Positions 10,491-21,722 of a stretch of 64,000 bases of DNA are shown piece after piece. The stretch spans positions 11,181,118 through 11,245,117 of the forward strand of contig NC_062977.1 in the NCBI RefSeq assembly GCF_023078275.1, in the 5' to 3' direction. Under the pieces are notes generated by a model. The model searched no databases. It was not told the origin of the DNA and worked only from the letters and a program-made list of their open reading frames with translations. Position numbers and translations under genes: made by a program. This DNA is from Leguminivora glycinivorella. Its lineage: Eukaryota > Arthropoda > Insecta > Lepidoptera > Tortricidae. How positions within the stretch are numbered: position 1 is the stretch's first letter; the number at the start of each line of letters is the position of its first letter.

Positions 10491-10724
10491 CACAGTATAA
10501 TAAAGAGTACTATCGTACAGTATGAACACTTCCGCTTCCCGCTGAAAGCGCCGCCCACCCCTCTCGGTTACCTCACAGTTACCGCTTGTCAAAAACGCGA
10601 ACAGTCAACCTGTCATATCTCACTCATACATCTCAAGCATGGTACGCGTTCACCTACACGAGCTTAGAATGTGTGCTAGGAACGCGCCTCTTTCATATAT
10701 TTGATCGCCAGTGTCCGAGATGTG
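10491..10724. mobile_element. Unclassified 234-bp element, copy 1, with 7-bp target duplication
   Basis: It starts CACAGTATAATAAAG and ends GTGTCCGAGATGTG. It is flanked by perfect ACGGAAC direct repeats at 10484-10490 and 10725-10731. About 90% of the interior matches the copy at 59788-60018, which has a different flanking 7-mer, so the two insertions were independent. Ends are CACA/TGTG only; there is no long TIR, poly(A) tail, tRNA box or coding frame. Confidence 0.8.
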
Positions 10725-10731
10725 ACGGAAC

Positions 10732-11579
10732 TATGCGAGGCCTACATCACTCGCTCGCGGCCGCGCGTTAAGTACCTACCCGCTAGCAGTTGCCTCGAGG
10801 TAACAAGTGGCTGTGTAGTCGCGTGGCACGTACTCTTCTGTAGTAACTGTTAGTAACTTATTAATATTACTTAAATAAAGCGTAGGCATTTGTCGTTTTG
10901 CGGGCAAGTGAAGGATCTGTAACGTTAGTAACTAATTAGTAATCTGTGGCTATGCGTGGTCCGACACGCATTTTATTAAGGCTGCTTTCAAAAAAAACGT
11001 CAAAATAATGTAAAATTGATAGTTTTAGTTGGTGAAATACTACACTTTCCGTTATCCAATAGATTTATTTAATTCAAATTTCAGTTAGAGCATCTTATTA
11101 TCTTGATTTTTATAAGACTGGATTTTTGAAAACCAAGTCACTAAATTAATTATGATTTTTTCTCTAAAGCGCGTTTAGAAAAACACACGTATAGAGCTGA
11201 ATTAGTCGATCTTATTTGTAAAATTTGGACAATTTTAATTACTAAAACAGGTAAATTTATAATTCGTATACCCTGTACTACAAACTTCTCAGACTACATT
11301 TTTATTGTAAGGTATTAAAAAAGAGTAAACGAGGCTAAAACGAAATCATTTTTTTTTTCAGAAATTACCTAAAATTAAGTGACAATTTCTTTGAAATATT
11401 TTTTTGTATTTAATGAATCTGCAACGTTTAATTAAATTTCTGTTATTTATTTTTGGCAATTTTTTGAAAACGAGCCTTCACCGGTACAATTATTACCACT
11501 ATTGGACATTTTCTCATATTTTGTTAGACCAAGTTGAAAAAGTCCTATAATGTGATATATATTTGTAAACTACTCACGA
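10732..11579. other. Intergenic, nothing recognised
   Basis: It begins with a short GC-rich stretch (TCGCTCGCGGCCGCGCG) shared in part with 61760, then AT-rich sequence. No gene was found. Confidence 0.5.
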
Positions 11580-11624
11580 AGCCCTTTAATTTGGCCCGGC
11601 TGTCGCTGTGAGACGCAGAGCGTA

Positions 11625-12329
11625 AGTCCCCCTGTCACCGCAGAATCGGAGCAGAAATCAAGACGGAAGTCAAGACCAAAGCGCAAGGCACGGAATGCAA
11701 AGAAATATGCGCCAGTAGTGAAGGAAAATGTGGAGGATGACGTAGGGGTCGCTACTTGCAACGAGACTAATAGCGACGTTGTTCCTTCCTCACCGGTGTC
11801 CATGGTCGACAATTCGTTGCCCAGCAGTGACGTGTCCACGGGAGAGGAAGCGGGTGTTGCACTCGTCGGCCGTGATCAACATAAGGACAAAGTCATTGCA
11901 AAAAAACACTTCTCCTCAATGCGATGCACAGCTGGGCCTGAAGTTACTTCACTTAAGGCGGCAGAAGTCCTCAAATACATACACCTTTGGAACATGGCAT
12001 CTGGCCCCGATGAGATACGAGCATATCTAGAAATATTATGTCCCGAGAAAGCTTGCACTGTCCTTGAGATCAAAGCAAAGGGATCCTATAGATCTTATAA
12101 AATCGGCATCCCGGGCGAGCTCTATGACCGGTGTTTATCCCCCGAGGTCTGGCCCAAGAACGCTCGGGTAAAGGCGTGGTTTTTTCGGAGAAGACAAAGC
12201 AACGGCACATACACGGAAAACCCCAGGTCCCAAGAGGAAAGCACTTCCGATGTTAGACATAATATACCAAAATGTCAGGGGCTTGAACACGCGGCTTCAG
12301 TACTTCAGGCAAAACCTGCTAGCTCTTGA
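11625..12329 (+). pseudogene. LINE D ORF1 fragment
   Basis: The frame is open from 11625, just after an upstream stop, to TGA at 12327. It starts with a very basic stretch (QKSRRKSRPKRKARNAKK) and later has PDEIRAYLEILCP, KGSYRSYKIGIPGELYDRC and WPKNARVKAWFFRRR, as in nucleic-acid-binding ORF1 proteins of arthropod LINEs. No CCHC knuckle is seen. It overlaps ORF2 by 80 nt. The true N-terminus appears to be missing. Confidence 0.6.
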
Positions 12330-14492
12330 TTGTGACGTCATCGCGGTAACTGAGTCTTGGCTCACCGATGCTGTTAATGATGCTGAGTTGGCGTGTGGCG
12401 GGTGGAGCGTTCTGCGTCGGGATCGCGCCACTGGCGCGCGCGGCGGCGGCGTACTCCTTGCGGCGCGCCCTGGTATCCAGCTCGAGCGTCGTGTGGAACT
12501 TGAGACGCCGAACGGCGAGGACATGTGGGTCACACTTGTGGCGGGTCAAGGTGTGTTTCATATATGTGTCGTGTACATTCCTCCCAGTGCTTCAGAGGAA
12601 ACTTATATGCGGTGGTTTGAGAAAGTGGAGTCGGTTATTGACACTCTTACGGGTGCAGTGCTTGTAATCGGCGACTTGAACTTGAACCCAGTGTATGCGT
12701 CCCGGAGTGTCCTTAGTTATTATTGTTATTTTGTATCTGTTTGTGGTCTGATTGATATGAACGAAGTGACGAATGTACATGGTAGTAAGCTAGATGTCGT
12801 GTTGGTGTCTGAGCGCATTACTGGTGCTGAGGTCTCCAAGACGGCAGGCGAGGGATTGGTCCCAAGATCTGATGCGTACCATCCTCCATTGGATATCTCA
12901 GTTCCTGTAGGAGACTGTTCGCGTCGACCGGCTGCAGGTCGATTGGATCCCAGCAATGTGGACATGTGTCGGGACTGGAACTTTACTAAGGGTAATTTTG
13001 AGCTCCTGTACAAATTAGTTTCAGAAATAAGTTGGCAGGAAGTCCTCAGTGCTGACAATGTCGACGTCGCTGTGGACACATTTTACAATATATTATATGA
13101 TATATTTGAACTCAGTGTACCTAAACGGAAACGGCCGACCAGTTCAAGTAGACGATATCCTGTGTGGTTTACGGCCGACCTGATCGCTGATATAAAGCAA
13201 AAAAGTAAACTGCACCGAAAATGGAAGGCTACACGGGATATAGACGTCTACAAACAGTTTTCAATATTGAGGTCTAAGGTGAAAGAGCGTCTAGCGTCTG
13301 CTTACGATAGTTATATTGGACATATCCAAAGCACAGTTAAAGCCAATCCTCGCGCTTTCTGGGAGCACGTAGGCAGTCTTAAAACAAATGGTGGTTTTGT
13401 GTCCCGCATAAAGTTTAAAGACGAACAATTTGTCGGTAGGGATGTGGCCAGTGCTTTCGCCAACCATTTTTCAGAAGTTTTTCTGCCTACTGTTCCGCTT
13501 CTTGACCCACGCTTGATAGAAAATGCCTATCGTGAGCCTACTGGCGACTGCATTGATATCAAATCAATTTCATTGCGAGAGGTTGAAGTTGGGATAAAAC
13601 GCCTCAAGGCTAATAGCTCTGTTGGACCCGACCACTTACCGGCGTATATTGTAAAGGGCTGTATGGATTTCTTGAAGATGCCGATACAATATATATTCAA
13701 CCTGGCGCTATCTTCTGGATCTTATCCTCGATGTTGGAAGGTGTCTAGGGTGAGACCGATCCCGAAAGCGAGTGACACTTCCGTGGTTGAGAATTATAGA
13801 CCAATCGCCGTTCTTCCCACCCTTGGCAAGTTGTTTGAGGCCATACTTCACCGAACTCTGTCTTCACAGGTTCGACCCTTCCTGTGTGACGCGCAGCATG
13901 GCTTTCGGCCTAGTCGCTCAGTCAATACGAATCTGTTGATACTAACGGACAATATTGCTGCTCATCTTGATAGAGGTATACAAGTCGATGTCCTCTATTT
14001 TGATTTCGCAAAGGCTTTTGATCGCGTGGATAACGACGTGCTGCTTCCAAAGCTGGACAAAATTGGTTTCTCTCACAAATTGTTGACCTTTTTTGCCAGC
14101 TATCTGCGCGATCGACAGCAGTTCGTCCGACATGGTTGTTTTGCCTCGACTCCTTACCATACCCGGTCTGGTGTCAGTCAAGGCTCCATATTAGGGCCTC
14201 TGCTTTTTGGTATCATGATCAACGATCTCAAGTCGGTTCTTCGGGCGGCTCAATGTCTCTTATATGCTGATGACCTCAAGTTGGTATACGGCGTGGAGCA
14301 AAGAGCCGATTGCGAGACGTTGCAGAATGACATCGACTTGGTATTTCGGTGGAGTATGGAGAACAAACTTCATTTTAACCCAGCCAAGTGCTGCGTGTGT
14401 ACATTTACCCGCTCACATACCGCTCTATATTTTCAATATATATTAGGGTCAGAGCCGATAAATCGTGTCTTCTCCGTCAAGGACCTGGGCGT

Positions 14493-14615
14493 TTATTTAT
14501 TTATTTATTTAAACTTTATTGCACAATTGGAAAAAAAAGTACAAATGGCGGACTTAATGCCTTGAGGCATTCTCTACCAGTCAACCATATGGCCAAACAG
14601 AAATTCGCGAATGTG
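14493..14615 (-). mobile_element. 5'-truncated LINE tail inserted into LINE D
   Basis: This 123-bp insert starts with (TTTA)n, which is the minus-strand view of an (AAAT)n tail. It is flanked by GGGCGT at 14487-14492 and 14616-14621. Removing it and one flank restores the frame DLGV-VFDTRL of the host LINE. Confidence 0.85.
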
Positions 14616-14810
14616 GGGCGTTGTGTTTGATACGCGGCTCACTTTTCACGACCATATTTCTGCTCTTGCGACGAGCTGTTTCCGAAGGCTGGGTTTTGTA
14701 ATCCGAAACCTACGCTGTTTTCAAGACCCATTGGCCATAAAAATAGTTTACAATGCCTTGGTAAGGAGTAAATTGGAGACCTCGTCGATCGTATGGAACC
14801 CCTACGAATC

Positions 14811-14881
14811 GATTTATGCCTTACTATTAAATAGTAAGGCATAAATCTTCCTTGGCCTTCTCAAATTTTGAGAAGGTGCAG
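14811..14881. repeat. Two adjacent perfect palindromes from a templated insertion
   Basis: At 14811-14847, two 18-bp arms starting GATTTATGCC flank one central base. At 14861-14881, CCTTCTCAAA/TTTGAGAAGG forms another. About 40 bp lie between the expected codons YALLL and EKVQKAF of the reverse-transcriptase C-terminus. Confidence 0.8.
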
Positions 14882-15450
14882 AAAGCATTTTTAAGGTTCC
14901 TTTTTAAAAAAGTTTTCGGATTCTACCCGTATCTCTACCCGACCAAGTATCTCCTTGGCTCTCTTGGGTCCTTGGAGGTGAGGCGGAATTTTCAGCTGAT
15001 GATCACAGCATGTCGAGCTCTACGTGGTGAGTCAGACTGTCCCGAGCTTGTAGAGCGTCTCGTACGACTGTTTGTTTCTGATGTTCCGAGGATAGCACTC
15101 AGGCCGCGACGACGCGACCTGTTGGCCGTGCCGCCGGCGCGTACCGTATCGTACAGGAACTCGCCGCTGCCCCGCGCCCTCTCACAGCTCAATGCGCTCC
15201 TGACATCGACACCTGAGTGCGACTTGTTTGCGTGGCGATGGGCGGCAATATGTAGTGAATGCTTGAGATTGTGTGAGGCGATGGATGCGAGGTGTTCAAC
15301 TGTTCCTATATAAAATGTCTGTTAGGTGTATGCCTATTATTGTAAATGTATATGTCTACTTTGTTTTTCTTGTTATGTCAGCCGATATGTGACGCAATGG
15401 TTAGCTGTAAAGTCATGTAATCATGTTTACCAATAAATAAATAAATAAAT

Positions 15451-17140
15451 TTGATACCATTACACGGTATGATCAAGCGCTCGGTTGCGATTTCAATGTT
15501 TTTCACGCGAAAGCCCTCAACCCGCAATTATGTAAAGCATTTAAATTTCAATTATTTGCACTAAAATCGATTGCTACACTACACAAATATACATATAATT
15601 TATACACCGTGTTTTTATTGTTCTACGTTAAATTCGACACGTCGTTATGTTTAGTTTAGGCTGCGGACGTAGCCAAATGCACAAAAGCTTACGATAATAT
15701 CGTTATCGTCCCTATCTCTATCGCTCTTCCGTATTGGTGCGACAGAGCCAGGCTGCGTTGCAATAAGCGTCTGGCGTCAACGAATGTCATCTCGTCTAGG
15801 CCGGCTTGTCGCTTATCGACCTATCACTTTTTGTTAAAATCGAAAAAACATTTTTTCATCGTTTTCATACATAATAATAATAATTTAGGTACTTAAAAAT
15901 TTACTTACATACATAATAATAAAAGATAAAATTAAAATTAGTGTCAAGTCTCTGACGGCACATGTCGTAATAAAAAAAACTAGGGAGTTATAAAGGTCGA
16001 CTACCTACACTAATTGTCCCATTAAAAAAAATAACTCTATAAGAATAAGAGTTAAGACACTTAGTTTCTTAGACAAATTAACTGTAATTGATCTAAAGAA
16101 TTTTCCCTTAAAGTGAAAGGAAGTCACTAAACGAACGAAAACCAGCTTGTATGTGTGCTATTCAACTGCGTTTGCTGTGACAGACGAAGTCTAAGCCCTT
16201 TTAAGGTAGGTACCTAAAGAAGTAACCTGTTACATGTTGACTTCGACAATGATTTTCATTGACTAATATCATGAAGGTATTCAGCTGCCGTCATATGTCT
16301 TTATAAATGGAAAAGTACCTAACGCTAATGTAATATTTTTGCCCTTAGTTTCATTTAATTCTACAATTTAGTTGATTTGATTCCCGAGACAGACTCTCAA
16401 TTCCACAATCGAGACTTAAGCCCCATATTCATGGATTTCAACTTATTGAGGAAATGTTTACTAAAAGTGGCGCAAAGTTGCTGAAAACTTGTTTACGGCA
16501 CGACCTCCTGACAGACACTTCAGTATTAGCTCCTCAACTAATGCTTTCGGTCATTAAGAAGCAACATAACAACACTCAGTTAACAACTCTGTAACATCAG
16601 TAGTGCTGCAACATACCTATTGCCAGAAACTTAGCAGCACGTTCATTCGACAATGTTGCTCTACAAATGGTTACCAGGAATACGGCTATGGCTTTAGAAA
16701 GATAGATAGCAGAATATATTGAATAGGTGTAAAGAAAAAAAAAAGATTCTTTGTTCACATATACTATATTATTTACAATTTGCCTAAAAATAGATATGAA
16801 CTTTGCCTCGCACTTACTACTCTTATACTAGTACAATCTTTAAAAATATTCAGAGATTCTTATTTATAATTTTACAAATCTAACCGCAAATGTGGTACTT
16901 ATTTTACTGAAAGTCTATATCGTTATGTGTATTCTTAGTGACAATTAACAGTGGCTACTACAATAGAATTAGTAGTAACTTGTTACAATATATGTACAAT
17001 TATACATAGATGTATAGTATAAGTAGGTATAATTAATATGATAGCAACACCTCATCGCTGTCACCAAAGTCACACCTTTCGCTTTGACAACGACTTCGAC
17101 GAGTTAAAGTTGTTAAAATTCGTATTAATGCATTCTCAAT
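15451..17140. other. Intergenic, nothing recognised
   Basis: Downstream flank of the Mab-21 gene and LINE D; AT-rich. No coding frame, repeat boundary or RNA gene could be supported. Confidence 0.6.
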
Positions 17141-17143
17141 CAT

Positions 17144-17300
17144 CATCATCATCAGCCAGAGTGCGTCCACTGCTGGACGAAGGCCTCTCTAAAGAATCGC
17201 AAAGCCATGTTCTTTGGAGGGAAATACCATAGTCGCCACGCTTGGCAGGCGGGTTGGCGACCGCAGCTGTAAATACATCCTCGACCGACGCTGCTACCCA
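17144..17300. repeat. LINE 3'-end scrap
   Basis: (ATC)n followed by AGTGCGTCCACTGCTGGACG and AAGGCCTCTC. This resembles the 3' end of lepidopteran LINEs that finish with an ATG-repeat; compare 62515-62590 in the other orientation. It is very partial. Confidence 0.5.
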
Positions 17301-17314
17301 TCCGTCGGTTTTAT

Positions 17315-17320
17315 TTTATT
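17315..17320 (-). terminator. Candidate poly(A) signal of the Mab-21 gene
   Basis: AATAAA on the minus strand, about 70 bp downstream of the stop codon at 17390. The neighbouring ATAAATAAAATAAAA gives alternatives. Confidence 0.5.
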
Positions 17321-17389
17321 TATCCCTTCATTCATTCTCAATTCTCACTACATCAAAGTATTTACCCGCGGCGGTGAATATTATAAATA

Positions 17390-17869
17390 TTACAATTTTG
17401 ATTCTTCGTCGTCATAAGTATCCGTCAATTGTACGCTAGACTTCCCAGTGTACTCAATCTCCGCAAAAGTAAAAGCGGGGATGCCGGCACTGTCAGTCGG
17501 GGAGTCCTGATTGATAATGTGCTCGAACCGATGGCGTGATTTGCGAATAGGATGGACGTGAGAGTTAGCTTTGTGGCTCACTTGCTTTTCACTTCTCGGT
17601 GTCAATCTGTATCCGACTTGATTCACTAACTTTCGCTGGCAATCCGTCAGTTTGTCGCGAATAACATCTAGGTAACCGTTCGCGGTAATCTCACCAGCGG
17701 GTTCTTCCATCAGAAGCATGCAAAGCCTTTGTGCTTGCTCCAAGTAGATTAACGCTTGACGAATATCGCCGAATGTTTCGCTGGAGCGAGCCATTGCAAT
17801 AAAGTGAGGAATAAAAAACTCGAAAACCAAACGTCTTCGCTCTGCCTCCATTTTTTTAGGCAGGATTCT
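17390..17869 (-). CDS. Mab-21 family gene, exon 4 (C-terminus)
   Basis: The acceptor reads TTTTTTTACAG/AGA, and the phase-0 start fits the donor of exon 3 at 28195 exactly. It encodes residues 835-993: RILPKKMEAERRRLVFEFFI, then a helical segment ARSSETFGDIRQALIYLEQA, and a hydrophilic tail ending YDDEESKL before TAA. The helical pattern suggests the last part of the Mab-21 helical domain, separated from exon 3 by an intron of about 10.3 kb. The assignment to this gene rests on strand, phase and helix pattern, not on a database match. Confidence 0.8.
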   Translation of the reverse strand, partial: RILPKKMEAERRRLVFEFFIPHFIAMARSSETFGDIRQALIYLEQAQRLCMLLMEEPAGEITANGYLDVIRDKLTDCQRKLVNQVGYRLTPRSEKQVSHKANSHVHPIRKSRHRFEHIINQDSPTDSAGIPAFTFAEIEYTGKSSVQLTDTYDDEESKL

Positions 17870-18011
17870 CTGTAAAAAAAAATGTAAAATTACATTACAT
17901 GTAGATATCTATTAGGTACTTACCTAAAATATCTAGTAAGCTGCGAGTAAAACTCATGAGAGTCATGAGATATTTTTAAGTTAAGGGTGGGGGGAAAACA
18001 ATAGTTATTTG

Positions 18012-18379
18012 CTATACAAGGGGGCAAAGTTGTATTTTAACGCCGAGTGTGGAATTGAAAAACGAGCAAGTGAAAGGAGTCTATAGTTGAACCACGAACG
18101 AGAAGTAAAATACATTTGCACCCGAGTGTAACACAAAACTTTTCCCCTCACTATAGCGAGGAAACTATAATGCAAAAAATGCGTTTATCACTGCTTCCAG
18201 TAGTTCCACAGGTGGTAAATCATCTTTATTACTAGATTCACCTACTTTTATCAATTTTAAAGCAGTTAATTTGACTTTATTCAAGGTCAAATTACTTTAC
18301 CCACTAGTGGATAAAATGCGTTTTTACCCGCTGGAATTAAAGGACAAAACACGTATTTCCGAGCTAGTGAGGGGAAAAA
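18012..18379 (+). repeat. RepA copy, palindrome deleted
   Basis: Both ends are present, but the central palindrome and flanking bases (about 70 bp) are missing after GAACCACGA. It lies just inside the last Mab-21 intron. Confidence 0.8.
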
Positions 18380-18475
18380 TATTTAATTTTATAGCCTGCT
18401 ACTAATTAGTAGGTAGGGTTTTTTTACAACACGTAGCCGAATCAAGTATTATTAGAGCATACTTAATAGACCCAG

Positions 18476-20640
18476 AGCCCAGGCCCGCCAGACCTTCCTC
18501 AAATTCTCAAGGATGAAACTTTGGGACAATGTAGAGTTCATATCGGCGGTTAATGTGTGCATATTTTCTAGTTCGGCCCATCGGCCAATTTTTTGCTATC
18601 AAGTGATGAAGGTGAAAAAAAAAGTGCTTACTTTCCTTAAATTCTCAAGGCTGATTTTTATATATGTGTTAGAGCACGTTGTTAGAAATTGGTTATCATC
18701 AATGCCAGACCGTTTCCGCCGGCCATAACTTTTACCAGACGCGACAAAGTTGGCAAAAAACGACTCTAACTTACCTCATTTTCTCAAGCCTGATTTTGAT
18801 ATATGATACGCAGGGACCTGTAACTAGACCGTTTGTAAGCAGCCAGACCAATCGGATGGACCCAACCATCCGCCAGACCGACTTAAAGTTTCGATATGAG
18901 CATTAGTAGAATTGAAATATTCCGGGTCTATAAAAGCTAAAAACTTGAATTTATATAACGTACGTCAAGTATACAATATACCTACACGTAGCTTAATGTA
19001 GAAAATTCAAGTTTTTACGGATAGCTTTTACGGATAGCCCTCACCTATGTAAATCAATACAGGTATTACACAACCCACAGATTAGCGACCACGCATTGAT
19101 TTTAGTAGATTTACTAATTCCTAAACCCAAAAAAATACCTAAACATATCTACAAAAGACTTTTGGGAAAAATGGACATGGTAAAATTCAATATAGATCTG
19201 GAACGAATACCGTGGCAAGAAGTCCTACAGAGTACGGATATAGACAGTAAAGTGACCCGTTTCAACCAATTCCTAACAATTTTATTTGATAGACATGCCC
19301 CTGTAAAAAAACTTCGCGTTGATTGCAGGAGCCATCCGTGGATAACAGACAACATAAAAAGCATGATGCAATTACGTGACAATGCATTGAAAAAAGCACG
19401 TCAAACCAAGAAAGATTCGCACCAGCAATACTACAAGGAACTACGTAATTTAATTACACAACAGGAGCTTTAGAGCGCGAAAAAGCGGCATACTTCACAT
19501 TTTACGTAAATAAAAACAGATCTTATCCAAAACAAATATGGAAACATCTTCGAAGCTCAGCAAGTCTAGGTGACAATGATAAACCCTCAATTCCACAACA
19601 CCTACAAAACCCTGACAGCATTAATAACTTTTTCTTAGCCGTACCAGGCAATTCTAATACCGACTGCGAAATGCTGGCCTATTATGAAGGAAAGAAAAAA
19701 AATGATGGTCAGGTGTTCAACATAACCGGTTGCACAGAGAATCAAGTTTCAAAAATAATCGCGTCAATTACTACAAACGCAAGTGGCCATGACGGCATGA
19801 CTATTGAAATGATTCGCCTAACAATAGATGTCACCCTACCGGTTATAACGCAATCATCAACGCGTCAATAGTAGGAAACACTTACCCACAAGCCTGGAAA
19901 ATAGCCAAGGTCAAGGCAATACCAAAAACTAACAAGACCGAAGAATACAAAGATCTCAGACCGATTAGTATCCTGCCAGTACTATCAAAGGTTCTGGAAA
20001 AAATAGTAAGTGAGCAACTGTCTAAGTATCTGGAGGATAGTAACATACTACCATGTACACAATCGGGCTTCCGCAGCAAACATGGAACGGCAACGGCAAT
20101 AGCGAAGGTCACAGATGATATTATTGACGCATCCGACATGGGAATGGGATCCATCTTAGTACTTTTGGACTTCTCGCGTGCCTTTGATTGCCTCAATTCG
20201 ACATTGCTGCTTTCTAAAATGGCACATTACGGAGTTTCGCAGGCCTCATGCAAATGGTTCTACAGTTTTCTTACACACCGAAAGCAGTATGTTGAAATGG
20301 AGACAGACCAGGGCGAAATACAGAAGTCACAGACCCACTCGAGGTACACCACAGGGCTCTATCTTGAGTCCGCTGCTTTTCATTCTTTACACAGCAGATT
20401 TAGTAAAGAACATTGAACACTGCGATGCGCACCTATACGCCGATGATACCCAGCTGTACTACTCCTTTGCGCCGAACGAGCTTGAAACTGCTGTCAAAAG
20501 AATCAACGCAGACTTAGAAGCAGTAGCGAAATGGTCAAATAAAATAATATTATCCTAAACCCAGCTAAGTCACAATACATGATACTAGGAAGCAGATGGC
20601 AGTGTTCCAAAATAAAGGAAAATAATACCAGAATATTATA
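18476..20640 (+). repeat. Left arm of a ~9.6 kb inverted duplication
   Basis: From AGCCCAGGCCCGCCAGACC onward this arm is repeated inverted up to 28046. It comprises a unique flank (18476-19015) and a plus-oriented fragment of LINE A (19020-20640). Compared with the right arm it lacks about 790 bp at 19015/19025, two of three tandem 393-bp units, and the LINE B insertion. It stops inside the LINE reading frame, corresponding to about 21573. Confidence 0.85.
19080..20560 (+). pseudogene. LINE A, left-arm copy: partial reverse transcriptase
   Basis: Frames broken by stops encode the post-endonuclease region (RVDCRSHPWITDNIKSMM) and reverse-transcriptase blocks: DLRPISILPVLSKVLEKIV, TQSGFRSKHGTATAIAK, LLDFSRAFDCLN, RGTPQGSILSPLLFILYTAD and LYADDTQLYYSF with YADD. 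Closest in style to the CR1/Jockey group. Frame breaks lie near 19470, 19870 and 20330. It shows the uninterrupted site (ACTGCTGTCAA at about 20495-20505) into which LINE B inserted in the other copy. Confidence 0.85.
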
Positions 20641-21125
20641 GGTAGTAAAGATAAGGTAAAGTAAAAAACAAAAATAAACTAACAATGAGTAAAGTGCCAG
20701 TAACCTAACTTAAGACGGAAGATGAATAAAGAAAGCAAAGTGCCGGGTATATATGCGTGAGTGTGACTATGTGTATGTGTGTGTGTGTGTGTGTTTTGCA
20801 TGTAGGTATATGTGTGTTAGAAAAACTGATAGTGCTGTTCGGGCAGCTTAAAATTTGCTCTGTATGTCTAAAAGGTGTTTTTGGACTAACCGCTTATACT
20901 TACCGCTTATACCGCTTTATAACCGCAAGGGTGGCGGAAGATCGTTCCATACCTTTGCTGCAGCAAATTTGAAGCTCCCTCTAAAGAAAGCCGTTTTATG
21001 TTTGGGTGTCACTAACTTGGTGCATCGCCTTAGCGACCTTTTTTTTTTTTTTTTTTTTCTCGGAGGGGAAAAATGCTGTTACGCATACCACATCGCCTTA
21101 GCGACCTGGTCCGTGTGTCGTTAAC
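20641..21125 (-). repeat. LINE A 3' region, forming the loop of the inverted duplication
   Basis: Non-coding sequence beyond the LINE A stop at 21126, read on the minus strand. It contains a (GT)n microsatellite at about 20770-20794 and a tiny retro-insertion at 21039-21090. The 3' terminus abuts the left arm. Confidence 0.5.
21039..21090 (-). mobile_element. 52-bp retroposed scrap with poly(A) and 16-bp target duplication
   Basis: On the plus strand it is a run of about 20 T followed by about 32 bp ending CGCATACCA. It is flanked by perfect CATCGCCTTAGCGACC repeats at 21023-21038 and 21091-21106. This is the signature of target-primed reverse transcription stopping almost at once. Confidence 0.85.
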
Positions 21126-21722
21126 CTATTTTAACTTCTCAAATAGATAACGGGGCTTCTCATACTCTAATATTTTTCGAACTGCACAGGCCAGGTGCAT
21201 TGATCTCCTATTTGTCATATTTAATTTGGATTTTTCGTTTAGGTAGGGTGTAATATGCGCTCGCCTGGGAATGTCGTAGCAGAAGCGAGTACACGCATTT
21301 TGAACGCGTTGTATGTATTTTTTTGTCTCTGCTAGTAGCCTGGGTCCATATACGGTGTCTGCGTAGTTAAAAGGTGACAGTATTAATGACTCTACGAGGA
21401 TCTCCCTAACTTTTTCTGAGAGGTATTTCCGGATTCTGTAAAGTATTTTTAATATGTAGAAGGCATTTCTCACTTTGATATTAGTATGTTCAATATATCT
21501 CAATTGTCCATCCATGACTATCCCTAGGTTTTTAGCTTTGTCTACTTGCGTGACCGGCTCCTTCTCTATCAATATTCTGGTATTATTTTCCTTTATTTTG
21601 GAACACTGCCATCTGCTTCCTAGTATCATGTATTGTGACTTAGCTGGGTTTAGGATAAGATTATTTTTATTTGACCATTTCGCTACTGCTTCTAAGTCTG
21701 CGTTGATTCTTTTGACAGCAGT

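Larger units (their letters stand above)
12250..15313 (+). pseudogene. LINE D ORF2: endonuclease and reverse transcriptase, interrupted
   Basis: The frame from ATG 12250 is open to 14565 but departs from LINE sequence after DLGV at 14492. Visible: an AP-type endonuclease (YQNVRGLNT, VTESWL, GGGVLLAA, VIGDLN), and reverse-transcriptase blocks (NYRPIAVLPTLGKLFEAIL, QHGFRPSRSVNTNLL, YFDFAKAFDRVD, SGVSQGSILGPLLF, LLYADDLKLVY with the catalytic YADD). The C-terminal parts continue at 14622-14810 (VVFDTRLTFHDHISAL) and 14867-15313 (EKVQKAFLRFLFKK). The endonuclease SDH-type motif is altered to SDAYHPP. It cannot give full-length protein. Confidence 0.85.
11580..15450 (+). mobile_element. LINE D: 5'-truncated, decayed non-LTR retrotransposon (Jockey-like)
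   Basis: It contains a partial first ORF, an endonuclease/reverse-transcriptase second ORF and a 3' end with (AAAT)n at 15432-15450. The 5' edge is approximate. It carries a secondary LINE-tail insertion (14493-14615) and a small templated insertion (14811-14866), both breaking the second ORF, so it is dead. No clear target duplication was seen. Confidence 0.85.
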
